From the NCBI GenBank assembly GCA_012514535.1, contig JAAZAA010000060.1:45285-109284 (forward strand): 64,000 nt of DNA, given 5' to 3'. The stretch comes from Myxococcales bacterium (GTDB lineage Bacteria > Myxococcota_A > Polyangia > Polyangiales > Polyangiaceae). Every line of letters begins with the position of its first letter. The first letter of the stretch is position 1. A model generated the notes under the pieces. It saw only the letters and a program-made list of their open reading frames with translations. It searched no databases and was not told the origin of the DNA. Positions 1 through 7,956 of the stretch are shown piece by piece. A program made the position numbers and the translations under genes.

Positions 1-1161
1 CTCCCGGAAGATTTCGTCGAGGCTGGCCCGTGTGACGTCCGTGCGCACGTTAGTGGACACACCGAAGTAGCCCGCCTGGCGGTAGCGCCGGATGTCGCTG
101 CGAGCGCCGTAGGTGTACCCCTTCTCCTCGCGCAGGTTGAGGTTGATGCGGCTCGTGAAGGACTCACCGATCGGGCGGTTGGCGACCAACCCCGGGAAGT
201 AGTCGGGGGCGTTGGCGCCCGCCGCGCGCTTGGCCACGGTCAGGGCGGACTGGGCGGCGCCTGGGTAGTGCACGACGTAGATCGGCAGCCGTTCGGGAGC
301 CGGCGCGACCGCGCGCGCCTCGACGCGCGCTTTGCCCTGCCAGTCTCCGAGAGCCTCCTCGAGCACTTGGCGCACGCGGTCTTCGCTCACACCGCCGACG
401 GTGACGATCTCGATCCCCTCGGGGGCGATCATGCGTTGGTGGTGGTTCTTGAGGTCGCGATAGGTGATGGCCTCGACGCTCTGGCGGGTGCCACGGGGCA
501 GGAACCCCGCGTAGCCGCTCCCGAAGAGCACCCGGTGGACGGCCACGCTCTGGGTGGCGCGCGGCTGCGCCTCGCTGGCGATGATCTGTGCCAGCAGATC
601 GTGCTTGCGTCGCTCGAACTCGTCCTTGGGCAAGCGTGGACGCCGCAGGATGTCGCTGAGCAGGGCGACGGAGGCCTCGAGGTTCTCCGCGAGGAGGTTC
701 ATGCCGAGCAGCATGTAGTCCACGCCCGCGGTGGCCTCGTAGTCCGTCGCCAGGAGGCCGAGCTCGTCGCTGAGCTCCAACGCCGAGCGCTTGCCGGCGC
801 CCTCGTCGAGCATGTCCGCCAAGAGGTAGGTGAGCCCCGCGAGGTCCTCCGGATCCGCGGCGGCGCCACGAGGGATGACGACCTGGAGGGACACGAGGGG
901 CGTCGAGCCGTGCTCGAGGTGCCACACGCGAATCCCGTTCTTCAGGGTGAAATGGGTGCCGTGGGGAGGCGTCCAGTCCACCGCGGGCGTGGGCTCCGGC
1001 AGCGCTGCGTACCGAGGATCGACCTGTTCGGCGGCGGGAGGCGGCGCGGGCGCAGGGGGAGGGGCTGCGGGCGCTGGCGCGGGAGTTTTTCCGCCACAGG
1101 CGGCGGTGAAGGCGAGCGCGAGGGCCGCGAGGGCGGTGGTCGTTCGAGGTGAGACGTTCAT
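1..1161 (-). CDS. M16-family peptidase-like lipoprotein, inactive subunit type (partial)
   Basis: Predicted secreted lipoprotein of the pitrilysin/M16 family. Its 3' end lies outside the window, so 387 residues are visible with no stop. The N-terminus is a lipoprotein signal (FTAACGG) followed by a Pro/Ala-rich linker, then an M16 domain. Where the catalytic HxxEH should be, the protein reads AGLTYLLADML, so the zinc ligands are missing. The downstream NLREEKGYTYG motif of M16 proteins is present. The start ATG overlaps the stop of the upstream M16 gene by 4 nt (ATGA), which implies translational coupling. In two-gene M16 systems one subunit carries zinc and the other shapes the substrate chamber; I infer that this is the non-catalytic partner. 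The gene is absent from the ORF track only because it is truncated. Confidence 0.85.
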   Translation of the reverse strand, partial: MNVSPRTTTALAALALAFTAACGGKTPAPAPAAPPPAPAPPPAAEQVDPRYAALPEPTPAVDWTPPHGTHFTLKNGIRVWHLEHGSTPLVSLQVVIPRGAAADPEDLAGLTYLLADMLDEGAGKRSALELSDELGLLATDYEATAGVDYMLLGMNLLAENLEASVALLSDILRRPRLPKDEFERRKHDLLAQIIASEAQPRATQSVAVHRVLFGSGYAGFLPRGTRQSVEAITYRDLKNHHQRMIAPEGIEIVTVGGVSEDRVRQVLEEALGDWQGKARVEARAVAPAPERLPIYVVHYPGAAQSALTVAKRAAGANAPDYFPGLVANRPIGESFTSRINLNLREEKGYTYGARSDIRRYRQAGYFGVSTNVRTDVTRASLDEIFRE

Positions 1162-2687
1162 CGGGAGTCCCCCTGAGCGGCGGAGCTGGGGTCCGCGGCG
1201 GGTTGCAGCATTTGGAGAGGAGCGCTGCGCTCCCCGGGTACGAAATCGATGCGCACGTGGCGGCCGGGCTGGAGGTAACGCCGCGCGGCCTCGTGCACGG
1301 AAGAGGCGGTCGCGGAGGTGTACCTCCCGAGATCCTCCGCGATGTAGTCGGCCTGCCCGGTGTGCAGGTAGTAGGTCGCGAGGAGCGACGCCCGGGAGCC
1401 CGCGGACTCGATGCGGGCGAAGAAGTCCTTCTTGAAGGCGTTCTTCGCGCGGGTCAGCTCCCGCTCCGACGGCGGAGTCGCGAGGGCGGCGTCGATCGCC
1501 CCGCGGAGCGCCGTGTGGAGGCGATCCACGTCGACGCCCGGCGCTGCGGTGGCGGCGATCACGTAGAAGCTGCTCAGCTTCTGCGAGACCTGGAAGGCGA
1601 AGACGTCCTTGGCGACCTTCTGTTCGTAGACCAGCGGGTGAAAGAGGCGGCTCGACTTGCCCTCGGAGAGGACGTTCGACCAGAGATCGAGCTCGGCGTC
1701 ACCGGGCGCGAAGAGCGCGGGCGTGTGCCAGGCGAGGTAGATGCGGGGGAGCTCGACGTCGTCCTGCTTGGTCCAATGGACCTCGGAGCGCAGCTCGGGC
1801 ACCGTCGCGGTGGGCGTCGGCGCGCGTTCCCCGGCGGGGATGTCCTCGAAGTAGCGCGAAATCAGCGACTTCACGCGGTCCTCGTCGAAGTCTCCGACGA
1901 CGGAGAAGACCGCGTTCGAGGGGACGTAGTACTGTTTGAAGAACTCCCGCACGTCGTCGAGGGTGGCGGCGGAGAGGTCCTCGTGAGATCCGATGGGCGA
2001 GTGGCGGTAGGGGTGACCCTCCGGGTAGAGGGCCTCGCCGAGGTACCACCACGCCATGCCGTAAGGCTCGACCTCGTAGCGCTGGCGCCGCTCGTTCTTC
2101 ACGACGTCCCGCTGGTTGTCGAGCTTGGCCTGGCTGAGGGCGGGCAGCAGGGAGCGCAGGCGATCGGACTCCATCCAGATCGGCAGCTCGAGGTAATTGC
2201 TCGGCACCCGCTGGTAGTAGTTCGTGCGATCCTGGTTGGTGGTGCCGTTCACGGAGCCGCCGATCGGCTCGAAGGGCTCGAAGTACTCGCGATCGTGGTG
2301 CTTCGACCCCTGGAACATCAGATGCTCGAACAGATGGGCGAAGCCCGTGCGTCCCTGACGCTCGTGCCCCGAGCCGACGAGGTACAGCATCTCCGTCGCC
2401 ACGACCGGGAGGCTGCGATCCTGGCTCAAGAGCACGGTGAGCCCATTCGACAAGGTGTACTGCTCGACGTTCACCTGGGGGACGGTGACGGTCCCCGCAT
2501 CGCCGGACGCCGCGTCGCCAGACGCCGTGTTGGTCGGCTGGGTGCTCGTCGGCCGAGCTGGTTGCGTCGCCGGAGGGCTCTCGGCGGGCTGGGCCTGGGC
2601 CGACGGGAGGGTCATGGCGCTGGCCAGTCCGACGAGCAGCGCCCCGGAGGCATGACTCCAACGAGGGAGGCTTCGCAGTCGCTTCAT
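1158..2687 (-). CDS. M16-family zinc metallopeptidase, catalytic subunit
   Basis: Predicted periplasmic or secreted zinc endopeptidase of 509 residues. A Sec signal peptide (cleavage near PSAQAQP, residue 32) is followed by a Pro/Thr/Ala-rich linker to about residue 70 and then the M16 domains. The inverted zinc motif HLFEH is at residues 118-122, and a downstream Glu in VVKNERR is the likely third ligand. The C-terminal half is the non-catalytic M16 domain. It is the first gene of a two-gene operon, its stop overlapping the start of the inactive homologue. I did not see a convincing Shine-Dalgarno. Substrate unknown; in this family it is usually peptides or misfolded secreted proteins. Confidence 0.92.
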   Translation of the reverse strand: MKRLRSLPRWSHASGALLVGLASAMTLPSAQAQPAESPPATQPARPTSTQPTNTASGDAASGDAGTVTVPQVNVEQYTLSNGLTVLLSQDRSLPVVATEMLYLVGSGHERQGRTGFAHLFEHLMFQGSKHHDREYFEPFEPIGGSVNGTTNQDRTNYYQRVPSNYLELPIWMESDRLRSLLPALSQAKLDNQRDVVKNERRQRYEVEPYGMAWWYLGEALYPEGHPYRHSPIGSHEDLSAATLDDVREFFKQYYVPSNAVFSVVGDFDEDRVKSLISRYFEDIPAGERAPTPTATVPELRSEVHWTKQDDVELPRIYLAWHTPALFAPGDAELDLWSNVLSEGKSSRLFHPLVYEQKVAKDVFAFQVSQKLSSFYVIAATAAPGVDVDRLHTALRGAIDAALATPPSERELTRAKNAFKKDFFARIESAGSRASLLATYYLHTGQADYIAEDLGRYTSATASSVHEAARRYLQPGRHVRIDFVPGERSAPLQMLQPAADPSSAAQGDSR

Positions 2688-3360
2688 TGGGAGGAAACCT
2701 CAAACACCCGGGGCGCCTTGTCAAAGGCGATGTGAGTTTTCCCAATGTTCGGCGTGGCGCGACGTGCGGCCCGTGAGCGGTCTCGTGTGTCTCATCGGGC
2801 GCAACGGGGCGCGCGCGGTCGTCACGCGGGGACGCAGCGAGATGGGGTGCTCGCGCCTTTTGGCCTGCTGACGCGACGGGCGATTCGCCGAGTGCGGCCG
2901 TTCGTCCCGCCCGAAAGAGCGAGACCGTTCGCCGATGCGGAAGGTTCGCACGGCCCCGGCGGGCTCGCCGGCGGGTCATCGCTCGTCGCGCGTTCGTGAG
3001 CTGGGGGAGTGGGGTGGCCGCGCTGGGGGTGGCCGCGCTGGGGCGCGCGGGGGCGCCCCGCGGGAGCGGACGGACTGTGACGCGCGGGGTGGAGAGCAGA
3101 CCGAAACGTGATGTCGTCTTGCCGTGACCGCGCGCGTTCGAGTGGGGCCTGGGCGGGCTCACGGCGACGGAGGCGCGACTCGGCGCGTCTCCTCCGTCCG
3201 TCCAGGGGAGCGCCGGAGCGGGCCTCGGCCCTCGCGCTCGCGGCGACGACGAAGCCGCGACCCGGTGAGGCGTGCTTCAAGGGTCGCTGGCGCGGGCACG
3301 GTGTCGAGGATCGGGCGAGCGGGTCGATGGAGACCCACAGAACCCGTGACGCCGACGAGG
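2688..3360. other. Intergenic stretch, no supported gene
   Basis: About 670 bp between the M16 operon and bfd. The track lists ORFs on both strands, but none has family signatures, a ribosome-binding site or a believable amino-acid composition (they are Arg/Ala/Pro rich, the signature of out-of-frame GC-rich DNA). The only structure seen is a 15-bp tandem duplication (GGTGGCCGCGCTGGG) near 3013-3045. Confidence 0.6.
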
Positions 3361-3582
3361 TCAGCCTGCGACGGCCAGGACGGCGCTGGCGGCGACGGGC
3401 CCCGACACCATGGGGAGCGGGCGCCTGGCGGACAGGAGCACGTCACGGATGGCTCCGACGCACCCCCCACATCCAGTTCCTGCGCCGCAACGTCGTCCCA
3501 CCTGGGCGACGGTGCGCGCTCCGTCCATCGCGCAAGCCTTGATGGTTCGATCGGTGACCCCGTGGCAGTGGCAGATGAGCAT
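3361..3582 (-). CDS. bfd: Bacterioferritin-associated ferredoxin
   Basis: A [2Fe-2S] protein that donates electrons to bacterioferritin so that stored Fe(III) can be reduced and released in the cytoplasm. The protein is 73 residues, the usual Bfd length. It begins MLICHCHGV, with the CxC...CxxC cluster ligands (CHC near the N-terminus, then CGAGTGCGGC). I chose the internal ATG at 3582 instead of the track start at 3720 because the extra 46 residues have no similarity to the family and overlap the operator. It is transcribed divergently from the bacterioferritin gene, with an iron-box-like inverted repeat about 85-105 bp upstream, which suggests low-iron induction. Confidence 0.9.
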   Translation of the reverse strand: MLICHCHGVTDRTIKACAMDGARTVAQVGRRCGAGTGCGGCVGAIRDVLLSARRPLPMVSGPVAASAVLAVAG

Positions 3583-3664
3583 GGCTTCAGACCGGCTTGG
3601 ATCGGGCGCCGAGGGGGCGTCCGTGCGGGGACGCCGGCCTTCCGTGCGCGTGCAGGTGTCTAGC

Positions 3665-3687
3665 ATGTTGAAAACGACTTTCAATAT
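3665..3687. promoter_or_regulatory. Candidate Fur-type operator between bfd and bfr
   Basis: A 23-bp inverted repeat, with ATGTTGAAA and TTTCAATAT as arms (8 of 9 positions complementary) around a 5-bp centre. It resembles the TGAAAAT-type iron boxes known from deltaproteobacterial Fur regulons. A further half-site, TTTCAATAG, lies at 3798-3806, nearer the bfr start. Position between two divergent iron-storage genes supports an iron-responsive role. Which regulator binds is an inference. Confidence 0.6.
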
Positions 3688-3899
3688 CCCATCTGCTCCG
3701 CGGCCGCCGATCCTTGGCAACCTCTGAAAATTCCACGAGTATTCGGGTGCCTCGGGGACGCTGGCGCGAGACCACCACCATCGGAGCCAAGATCGGCTTT
3801 CAATAGTTCAGTGTGGCCGTCACGACGCTCCCGGACGGTCTAGGCTAGAAGAGTCGTCGCGCCGTTCGGCGCCTTTTTCCCCAGGGAGGTATCGAGTCC

Positions 3900-4370
3900 A
3901 TGAAGGGTGACCCCAAGCTCATCGATCTGCTCAACGAGGTGTTGACCTCGGAGCTCACCGCCATCAACCAGTACTTCATTCACGCGAAGATGCTGGAGAA
4001 CTGGGGCTATCCGCGGCTGGCGAAGAAGAAGCGGGAGGAGTCCATCGAGGAGATGCGCCACGCCGACTCCGTGATCGAGCGCATCCTCTACCTCGAGGGC
4101 GTCCCCAACATGCAACGGCTGAACCCGGTGCGGGTCGGTGAGGACCCGGTGGAACAGCACGAGGTCGACCTGGCCCTCGAGGTCGACGCCATCGCGCGGC
4201 TCAACCGCGGCATCGCCCTGGCTACCTCGCTCCACGACAACGGCACGCGGGCGCTCCTGGAGCACATCCTCCGCGAGGAGGAGGAGGCGGTCGACTGGCT
4301 CGAGACGCAGCTCGGCCTGATCCAGCAGCTCGGGCGGGAGAACTACCTGGCCGAGCAGATGCACGACTGA
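3900..4370 (+). CDS. bfr: Bacterioferritin
   Basis: Haem-containing 24-mer ferritin that oxidises Fe(II) and stores it as a mineral core. The 156 residues align without gaps to E. coli Bfr. Haem ligand Met52 is present, as are ferroxidase ligands Glu18, Glu51, His54, Glu94 and Glu127. Position 130, a His ligand in E. coli (EEGHIDWLE), is Ala here ([10 protein letters not shown]), so the ferroxidase site looks incomplete. An SD-like GGGAGG lies 11 nt before the ATG. It is divergent from bfd with a shared operator region. No second ferritin subunit is in the window, so whether this is a working homomer or one half of a heteromer cannot be decided. Confidence 0.95.
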   Translation: MKGDPKLIDLLNEVLTSELTAINQYFIHAKMLENWGYPRLAKKKREESIEEMRHADSVIERILYLEGVPNMQRLNPVRVGEDPVEQHEVDLALEVDAIARLNRGIALATSLHDNGTRALLEHILREEEEAVDWLETQLGLIQQLGRENYLAEQMHD

Positions 4371-4622
4371 AGGAGCGGGGGGCGGAGACGCGGGCTCGTT
4401 TGGCCCTGCGCGCCCCCCGACCCGTTCGAGCCACCCGCCCTCGTCGTCGACCGCCCTCGTCGTTGGTGGAGCCGGCGCGGCGTGCCGGCGGGGGTGCGTG
4501 GGAGCCCTGAACTCGACGAGGTGTGGGGACCCGTCGGCCTGCTGGCCCCGTCCGCCGGTCGGGGCCTCGTCAGGTGATCCGCGCCGCGACGGCTCTCGAC
4601 CGCAGCGGCCCGGGAGCGTTTC

Positions 4623-5039
4623 TCAGCGCTGGCGCCCCATCTTCTTGCCGGCGATGGCCAGGGACAGCTCGACCTGAGACAGGAGCTTCTTGGCGCGGGC
4701 GGGGCCGAGGGTGATCACGAGCTCCCGGAACTGGCTCTCCAGCTTCTTCTTGGGGCCCTTGATGGTCTTCTTGCCCTCCTTCGAGAGGAGCGACCGCGCC
4801 TGCTTGTTCGCGGCGGAGCGGATGTTGTGGACGTACGCCTTGGAGATCACCATCCCCTTGTCGGCGGCCCGTTCCACGACCTCGCTCGCTGGCATGCTGC
4901 GGGGCAAGGAGCGAACGAAGGCCGCCTTGTCGCCCTGGCGAATCGTGGGCTGGGAGGTGCTGGTGCGCGCGGGCGCCTTCTTGGCTGCACGCGGAGTCGA
5001 CTTGCTCGATTTCTTGGTGGTGCGCTTTTTCGTTGCCAT
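4623..5039 (-). CDS. Histone-like basic DNA-binding protein
   Basis: A 138-residue, strongly basic protein. Residues 1-28 are a Lys/Arg/Ser/Thr/Ala-rich disordered tail (MATKKRTTKKSSKST...), like a histone H1 tail. Residues about 36-80 (FVRSLPRSMPASEVVERAADKGMVISKAYVHNIRSAANK) look like a small helix-turn-helix or winged-helix. The C-terminal 40 residues form a predicted amphipathic helix (LESQFRELVITLG...). I remember similar multi-copy proteins in myxobacteria but know of no assigned function. The start at 5039 was chosen over the track start at 5327 because upstream codons cover the promoter. Likely a nucleoid-associated protein or regulator; function is inferred from composition only. Confidence 0.75.
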   Translation of the reverse strand: MATKKRTTKKSSKSTPRAAKKAPARTSTSQPTIRQGDKAAFVRSLPRSMPASEVVERAADKGMVISKAYVHNIRSAANKQARSLLSKEGKKTIKGPKKKLESQFRELVITLGPARAKKLLSQVELSLAIAGKKMGRQR

Positions 5040-5100
5040 TCCTTGCCTCGTCTTCCTCATACGGCTGGCGCGTACAAAGGAATCACCATCACGAATGATT

Positions 5101-5129
5101 ATTATGTGGGCCAATTCGCTCGAGGTCCA
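5101..5129 (-). promoter_or_regulatory. Sigma-70-like promoter of the histone-like gene
   Basis: On the minus strand, TGGACC (-35, 4 of 6 to consensus) and CATAAT (-10, 5 of 6) are separated by exactly 17 bp, within one of the few AT-rich patches of the region. This places a start site about 55 nt upstream of the ATG at 5039. Confidence 0.55.
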
Positions 5130-6006
5130 GCGCTTCCGGCGGGATTCTCCCTTCGCTCCGCCCGAGATCGGCTGCTCGCTGCCGATGCCCAGGGCAGGTG
5201 TTTCGCTGGTTCGGGGCGCGTTCACGCCAGATCGTGAGCTCGTGCTGGACGTTCGGGCATGTGCGTAGACGCTTCCGCGCTCGAGGTGTCCAGAACGGCG
5301 GGCGTTCCTCACATCGACGGCCCCCATCGACGGTTCGTGCGGTCACGTGTTTGTACCTGCTACGACGCGCGCCTACCTGTCTGGTGTCGACGGGCGCGGT
5401 GCGCGAATTGTGCAGAGGTGTGCACGAAGTGTGCTGAGCGCCGCTGCGGGGCGCGGTTCCGCCCGCTGCTCCGCTGCGCGGCTTCGCCGCGCGGCTTCGC
5501 CGCGTCGTTCCACCGCACTGTTCTTGCGCACCGTTCCTGCACACCGTTCCTGCACACCGTTCGTCCACGCCGTTCCTCTACGCCGTGCCGTCGCACTGTT
5601 CGGATGGCCGTGGTGCCCTGCGGCTCCGGCGTGTCCTCCGCCTTGCCGTGTCGTTCCACCCTGCCGTTTCGCTACGCCGTTTCTCCGTGCGGACCCCGGG
5701 GAGCGTGGGGCTGCCTGGGGACGAAACTCGACCGAGTAGTCGGCCCGCCGGGGGACCGCTGGGGGAGCGCTGCGGCGCGGAGGAGGGCGCGGCGCGGAGG
5801 AGGGCGCGGTGCGCGGCCGCGCGGCTCCCTGTCCGGCGCCCCGGATCCGTGCGATATCTCGCGGGTTCCCCGCCCCGAAGACCGTGACAGCCTCCAAGTT
5901 GGATCCCGACGGCGCGGCTTCGACCGTGCACTCCGCTCCGCGAGCATCGGGCGACGCCGGGGCGTCGCGCGGCTCCCCGTCCTCGCCGCCGGGCTCGGGA
6001 GACCGG
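5130..6006. other. Non-coding region around the 13-bp array
   Basis: Apart from the 13-bp array this 880-bp stretch shows no gene I can support. The flanks (5130-5460 and 5690-6000) contain ORFs on both strands with no family signature. An SD-like GGGAG at 5996-6000 belongs to the next gene. Confidence 0.6.
5463..5690. repeat. Degenerate 13-bp tandem repeat array
   Basis: About 17 consecutive units with a 13-bp period, consensus close to CACCGTTCCTGCA. Units include GCGCGGCTTCGCC (twice), GCACCGTTCCTGC, ACACCGTTCCTGC, ACACCGTTCGTCC, ACGCCGTTCCTCT and ACGCCGTGCCGTC, becoming more diverged at both ends. Because 13 is not a multiple of three, the array cannot encode a peptide repeat in one frame, and the long ORFs of the track here are shadows. 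It lies between the histone-like gene and the metallophosphoesterase. Confidence 0.8.
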
Positions 6007-7860
6007 ATGCCCGGCGCGGAGCGAGGGCCGTGGCGTCTCGAGCGCGTGGGCGGAGACGTCCCGCGGGGGTCCTTTCGGAGGGGCAAGGGCAAGCCTCGCG
6101 GTGTGCGCTGGTTCGGCGCGCGGTCCTTTTGGGGACACCTGAGACATTTCGCCGCGAGCGCCGTCGCCACGGAGGACATCGACTCCCGTGACTGGATGAC
6201 GCCGGACGAGCCTCACGAGCTCAGCCTCCGCATCGCTCGACTGATCGAGCGAGGTCGAGCGAAGGAGGAGGGCGGCAAGGCCATGTCTCTCACGGAGCAA
6301 ATCGGCCGCGACCTCTGGATCGATTACCTCGCCGACACGGGGGACGACGCGGACGTGAGCGCGGCGGTCGCGGACATGCTCGTGCGCGACTACGTGGTCC
6401 CGGAGGTCACGCCGGGCACCGCGAGCGGCGTGACCGGGTCTGGGGGCGGGGGACCAGCGCAACGGCGAGAGGTGATCGCGCCGCGGGGCGACATCCTCTT
6501 CTTCGGGGGGGACACCGCCTACCCCGTCGCGACCGCCGAGGAGATCCACGATCGCGTGGTGGTGCCCTTCAACCGCGTCCTCGACGAGCGCTACGACGGA
6601 CGCGCGCGGGCCCTCATCGGGATCCCCGGGAATCACGACTGGTATGACGGACTCGACGGGTTCGCGCGGCTGTTCCGGCGGCGCCCCTACGAGCAGATGC
6701 CGGCAGCCGCGGGGACGATGCACGACACCCTCCAGCGGAGCGAGATCGCCCGGTACACGGAGTTCGCGAAGCGGTTCGTGCGAGGCGAGCACGTGGAGAA
6801 ACCCGGAACGCTCGATCTCGTCGGCTACCGCCCGGTGCAGTCGGCGAGCTATTTCGCGTTGCCCCTGGCGCCCGGGGTGCACCTGTACGCGGCGGATCGG
6901 CAGCTGCGCAACATCGACTACCGCCAGCGCCAATACTTCGAGAGCTGGCGTCTGCGCCATCCGAGGGCGGAGCGCCTGATCGTGCTCCCGGATCCGCCCC
7001 ATCATTTCGGTGAGGAGAACCCGTCGGGGCGACGGATGGTGCGAGCGCTCGGCCTGGACGAGACGCGGGAGCGCGCGCTCGTGCTCTCGGGGGACATTCA
7101 CCACTACGAGCGCTGGGCGGAGGGGATGACGAGCTATGTCATCGCAGGGGGCGGGGGCGCGTTCTTGCACCCGGCGCCCGTCACCCGGAAGCGGGCCACG
7201 CGCACGATGGAGTGGCCGGGACCGCGCCAGAGTCGGCGTCTGCTCTGGCAGGTGCCCTGGAAGGTCGGCGCGGGGCGCTCCGGTGTCCTGCCCCACTTCG
7301 CCTTCGGTGCGCTGCTGCTGCCGTCGGTCTTGGCGCTCCAAGAGGGGGCGCCGTTGCGCGCGGCCGTGGCGACCCTCCTCGCGTGGGCGTTCGTCTGGGT
7401 CTGCTTCGCCCTGATCGGCGGGCTGAGGAGGCGGCGTTCGCTGGCGCTGCTCCTGCTCGCTGCGGGGGGCGCCCTCGCGGTGGTGGCCGGACCGTGGCTC
7501 GCGCAAGGGGTCCTGGGCTGGGTGCTCGGAGGCTCCCTGTCCGTCGGCTCTCCGACGGCCCTCGCGGAGGGGCTGCCGCCGGGCGGGCAGGGGATCGCGC
7601 TGTCCGCGGTGATCCTGTTGCTGTCCAGCGTGGGGGCGAGCGTCGCCTTCGGTGTGTACCTGATGATGCTCACGTGGTGCGGCATCGAGAACACCCAGGC
7701 GTTCACCGCGCTGGATCACCCCGGGTTCAAGCATTTCCTGCGCATGCGCGTGCGACACGACGGTAGCGGGATCGACGTCTGGTGCATCGGCCTGCTCGAT
7801 CCCCTCGAGAAGGACGCGCGCCCCGTCCTCGTGGACGCGTTCTTCTGGCGGACGCGCTGA
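6007..7860 (+). CDS. Membrane-anchored metallophosphoesterase
   Basis: A 617-residue protein with an N-terminal calcineurin-like phosphoesterase domain and a C-terminal membrane region. Metal-site signatures are visible in order: DYLADTGDD, FFGGDTAYP, GIPGNHDWYDG and LSGDIHHYERW. Four or so hydrophobic helices follow (from GVLPHFAFGALLLPSVLAL to VLGWVLGG and AVILLLSSVGASVAFGVYL), then a short soluble tail. The ATG at 6007 has GGGAG 6 nt upstream and was preferred to the track start at 5809, where composition looks non-coding. Substrate is unknown. The gene stands alone, with repeats upstream and the TPR operon 96 bp downstream. Confidence 0.85.
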   Translation: MPGAERGPWRLERVGGDVPRGSFRRGKGKPRGVRWFGARSFWGHLRHFAASAVATEDIDSRDWMTPDEPHELSLRIARLIERGRAKEEGGKAMSLTEQIGRDLWIDYLADTGDDADVSAAVADMLVRDYVVPEVTPGTASGVTGSGGGGPAQRREVIAPRGDILFFGGDTAYPVATAEEIHDRVVVPFNRVLDERYDGRARALIGIPGNHDWYDGLDGFARLFRRRPYEQMPAAAGTMHDTLQRSEIARYTEFAKRFVRGEHVEKPGTLDLVGYRPVQSASYFALPLAPGVHLYAADRQLRNIDYRQRQYFESWRLRHPRAERLIVLPDPPHHFGEENPSGRRMVRALGLDETRERALVLSGDIHHYERWAEGMTSYVIAGGGGAFLHPAPVTRKRATRTMEWPGPRQSRRLLWQVPWKVGAGRSGVLPHFAFGALLLPSVLALQEGAPLRAAVATLLAWAFVWVCFALIGGLRRRRSLALLLLAAGGALAVVAGPWLAQGVLGWVLGGSLSVGSPTALAEGLPPGGQGIALSAVILLLSSVGASVAFGVYLMMLTWCGIENTQAFTALDHPGFKHFLRMRVRHDGSGIDVWCIGLLDPLEKDARPVLVDAFFWRTR

Positions 7861-7956
7861 GCGAGCCGGCGCCGCCACGGGTGTCGAGGTGGTCGAAGCG
7901 CACACACCGCGGCGCCGTTGACCCTCTCCGGGGATCCAGGGGAGACTTGCTCTGCG

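Noticed and set aside
4376-4430. GGGGGGCG/CGCCCCCC pair after bfr as terminator
   Set aside because: Loop of more than 20 nt and no T-run; weak compared with the tRNA-Cys terminator.
5463-5690. CRISPR array
   Set aside because: Units are contiguous with no spacers and diverge gradually; no cas genes nearby.
5259-6191. 310-aa plus-strand ORF over the 13-bp array
   Set aside because: The 13-bp period shifts frame in each unit, and the residues are dominated by Arg/Ala/Ser with no signature; treated as non-coding.
5578-7905. 775-aa minus-strand ORF
   Set aside because: Runs antisense through the metallophosphoesterase and the 13-bp array; no protein-family signature.
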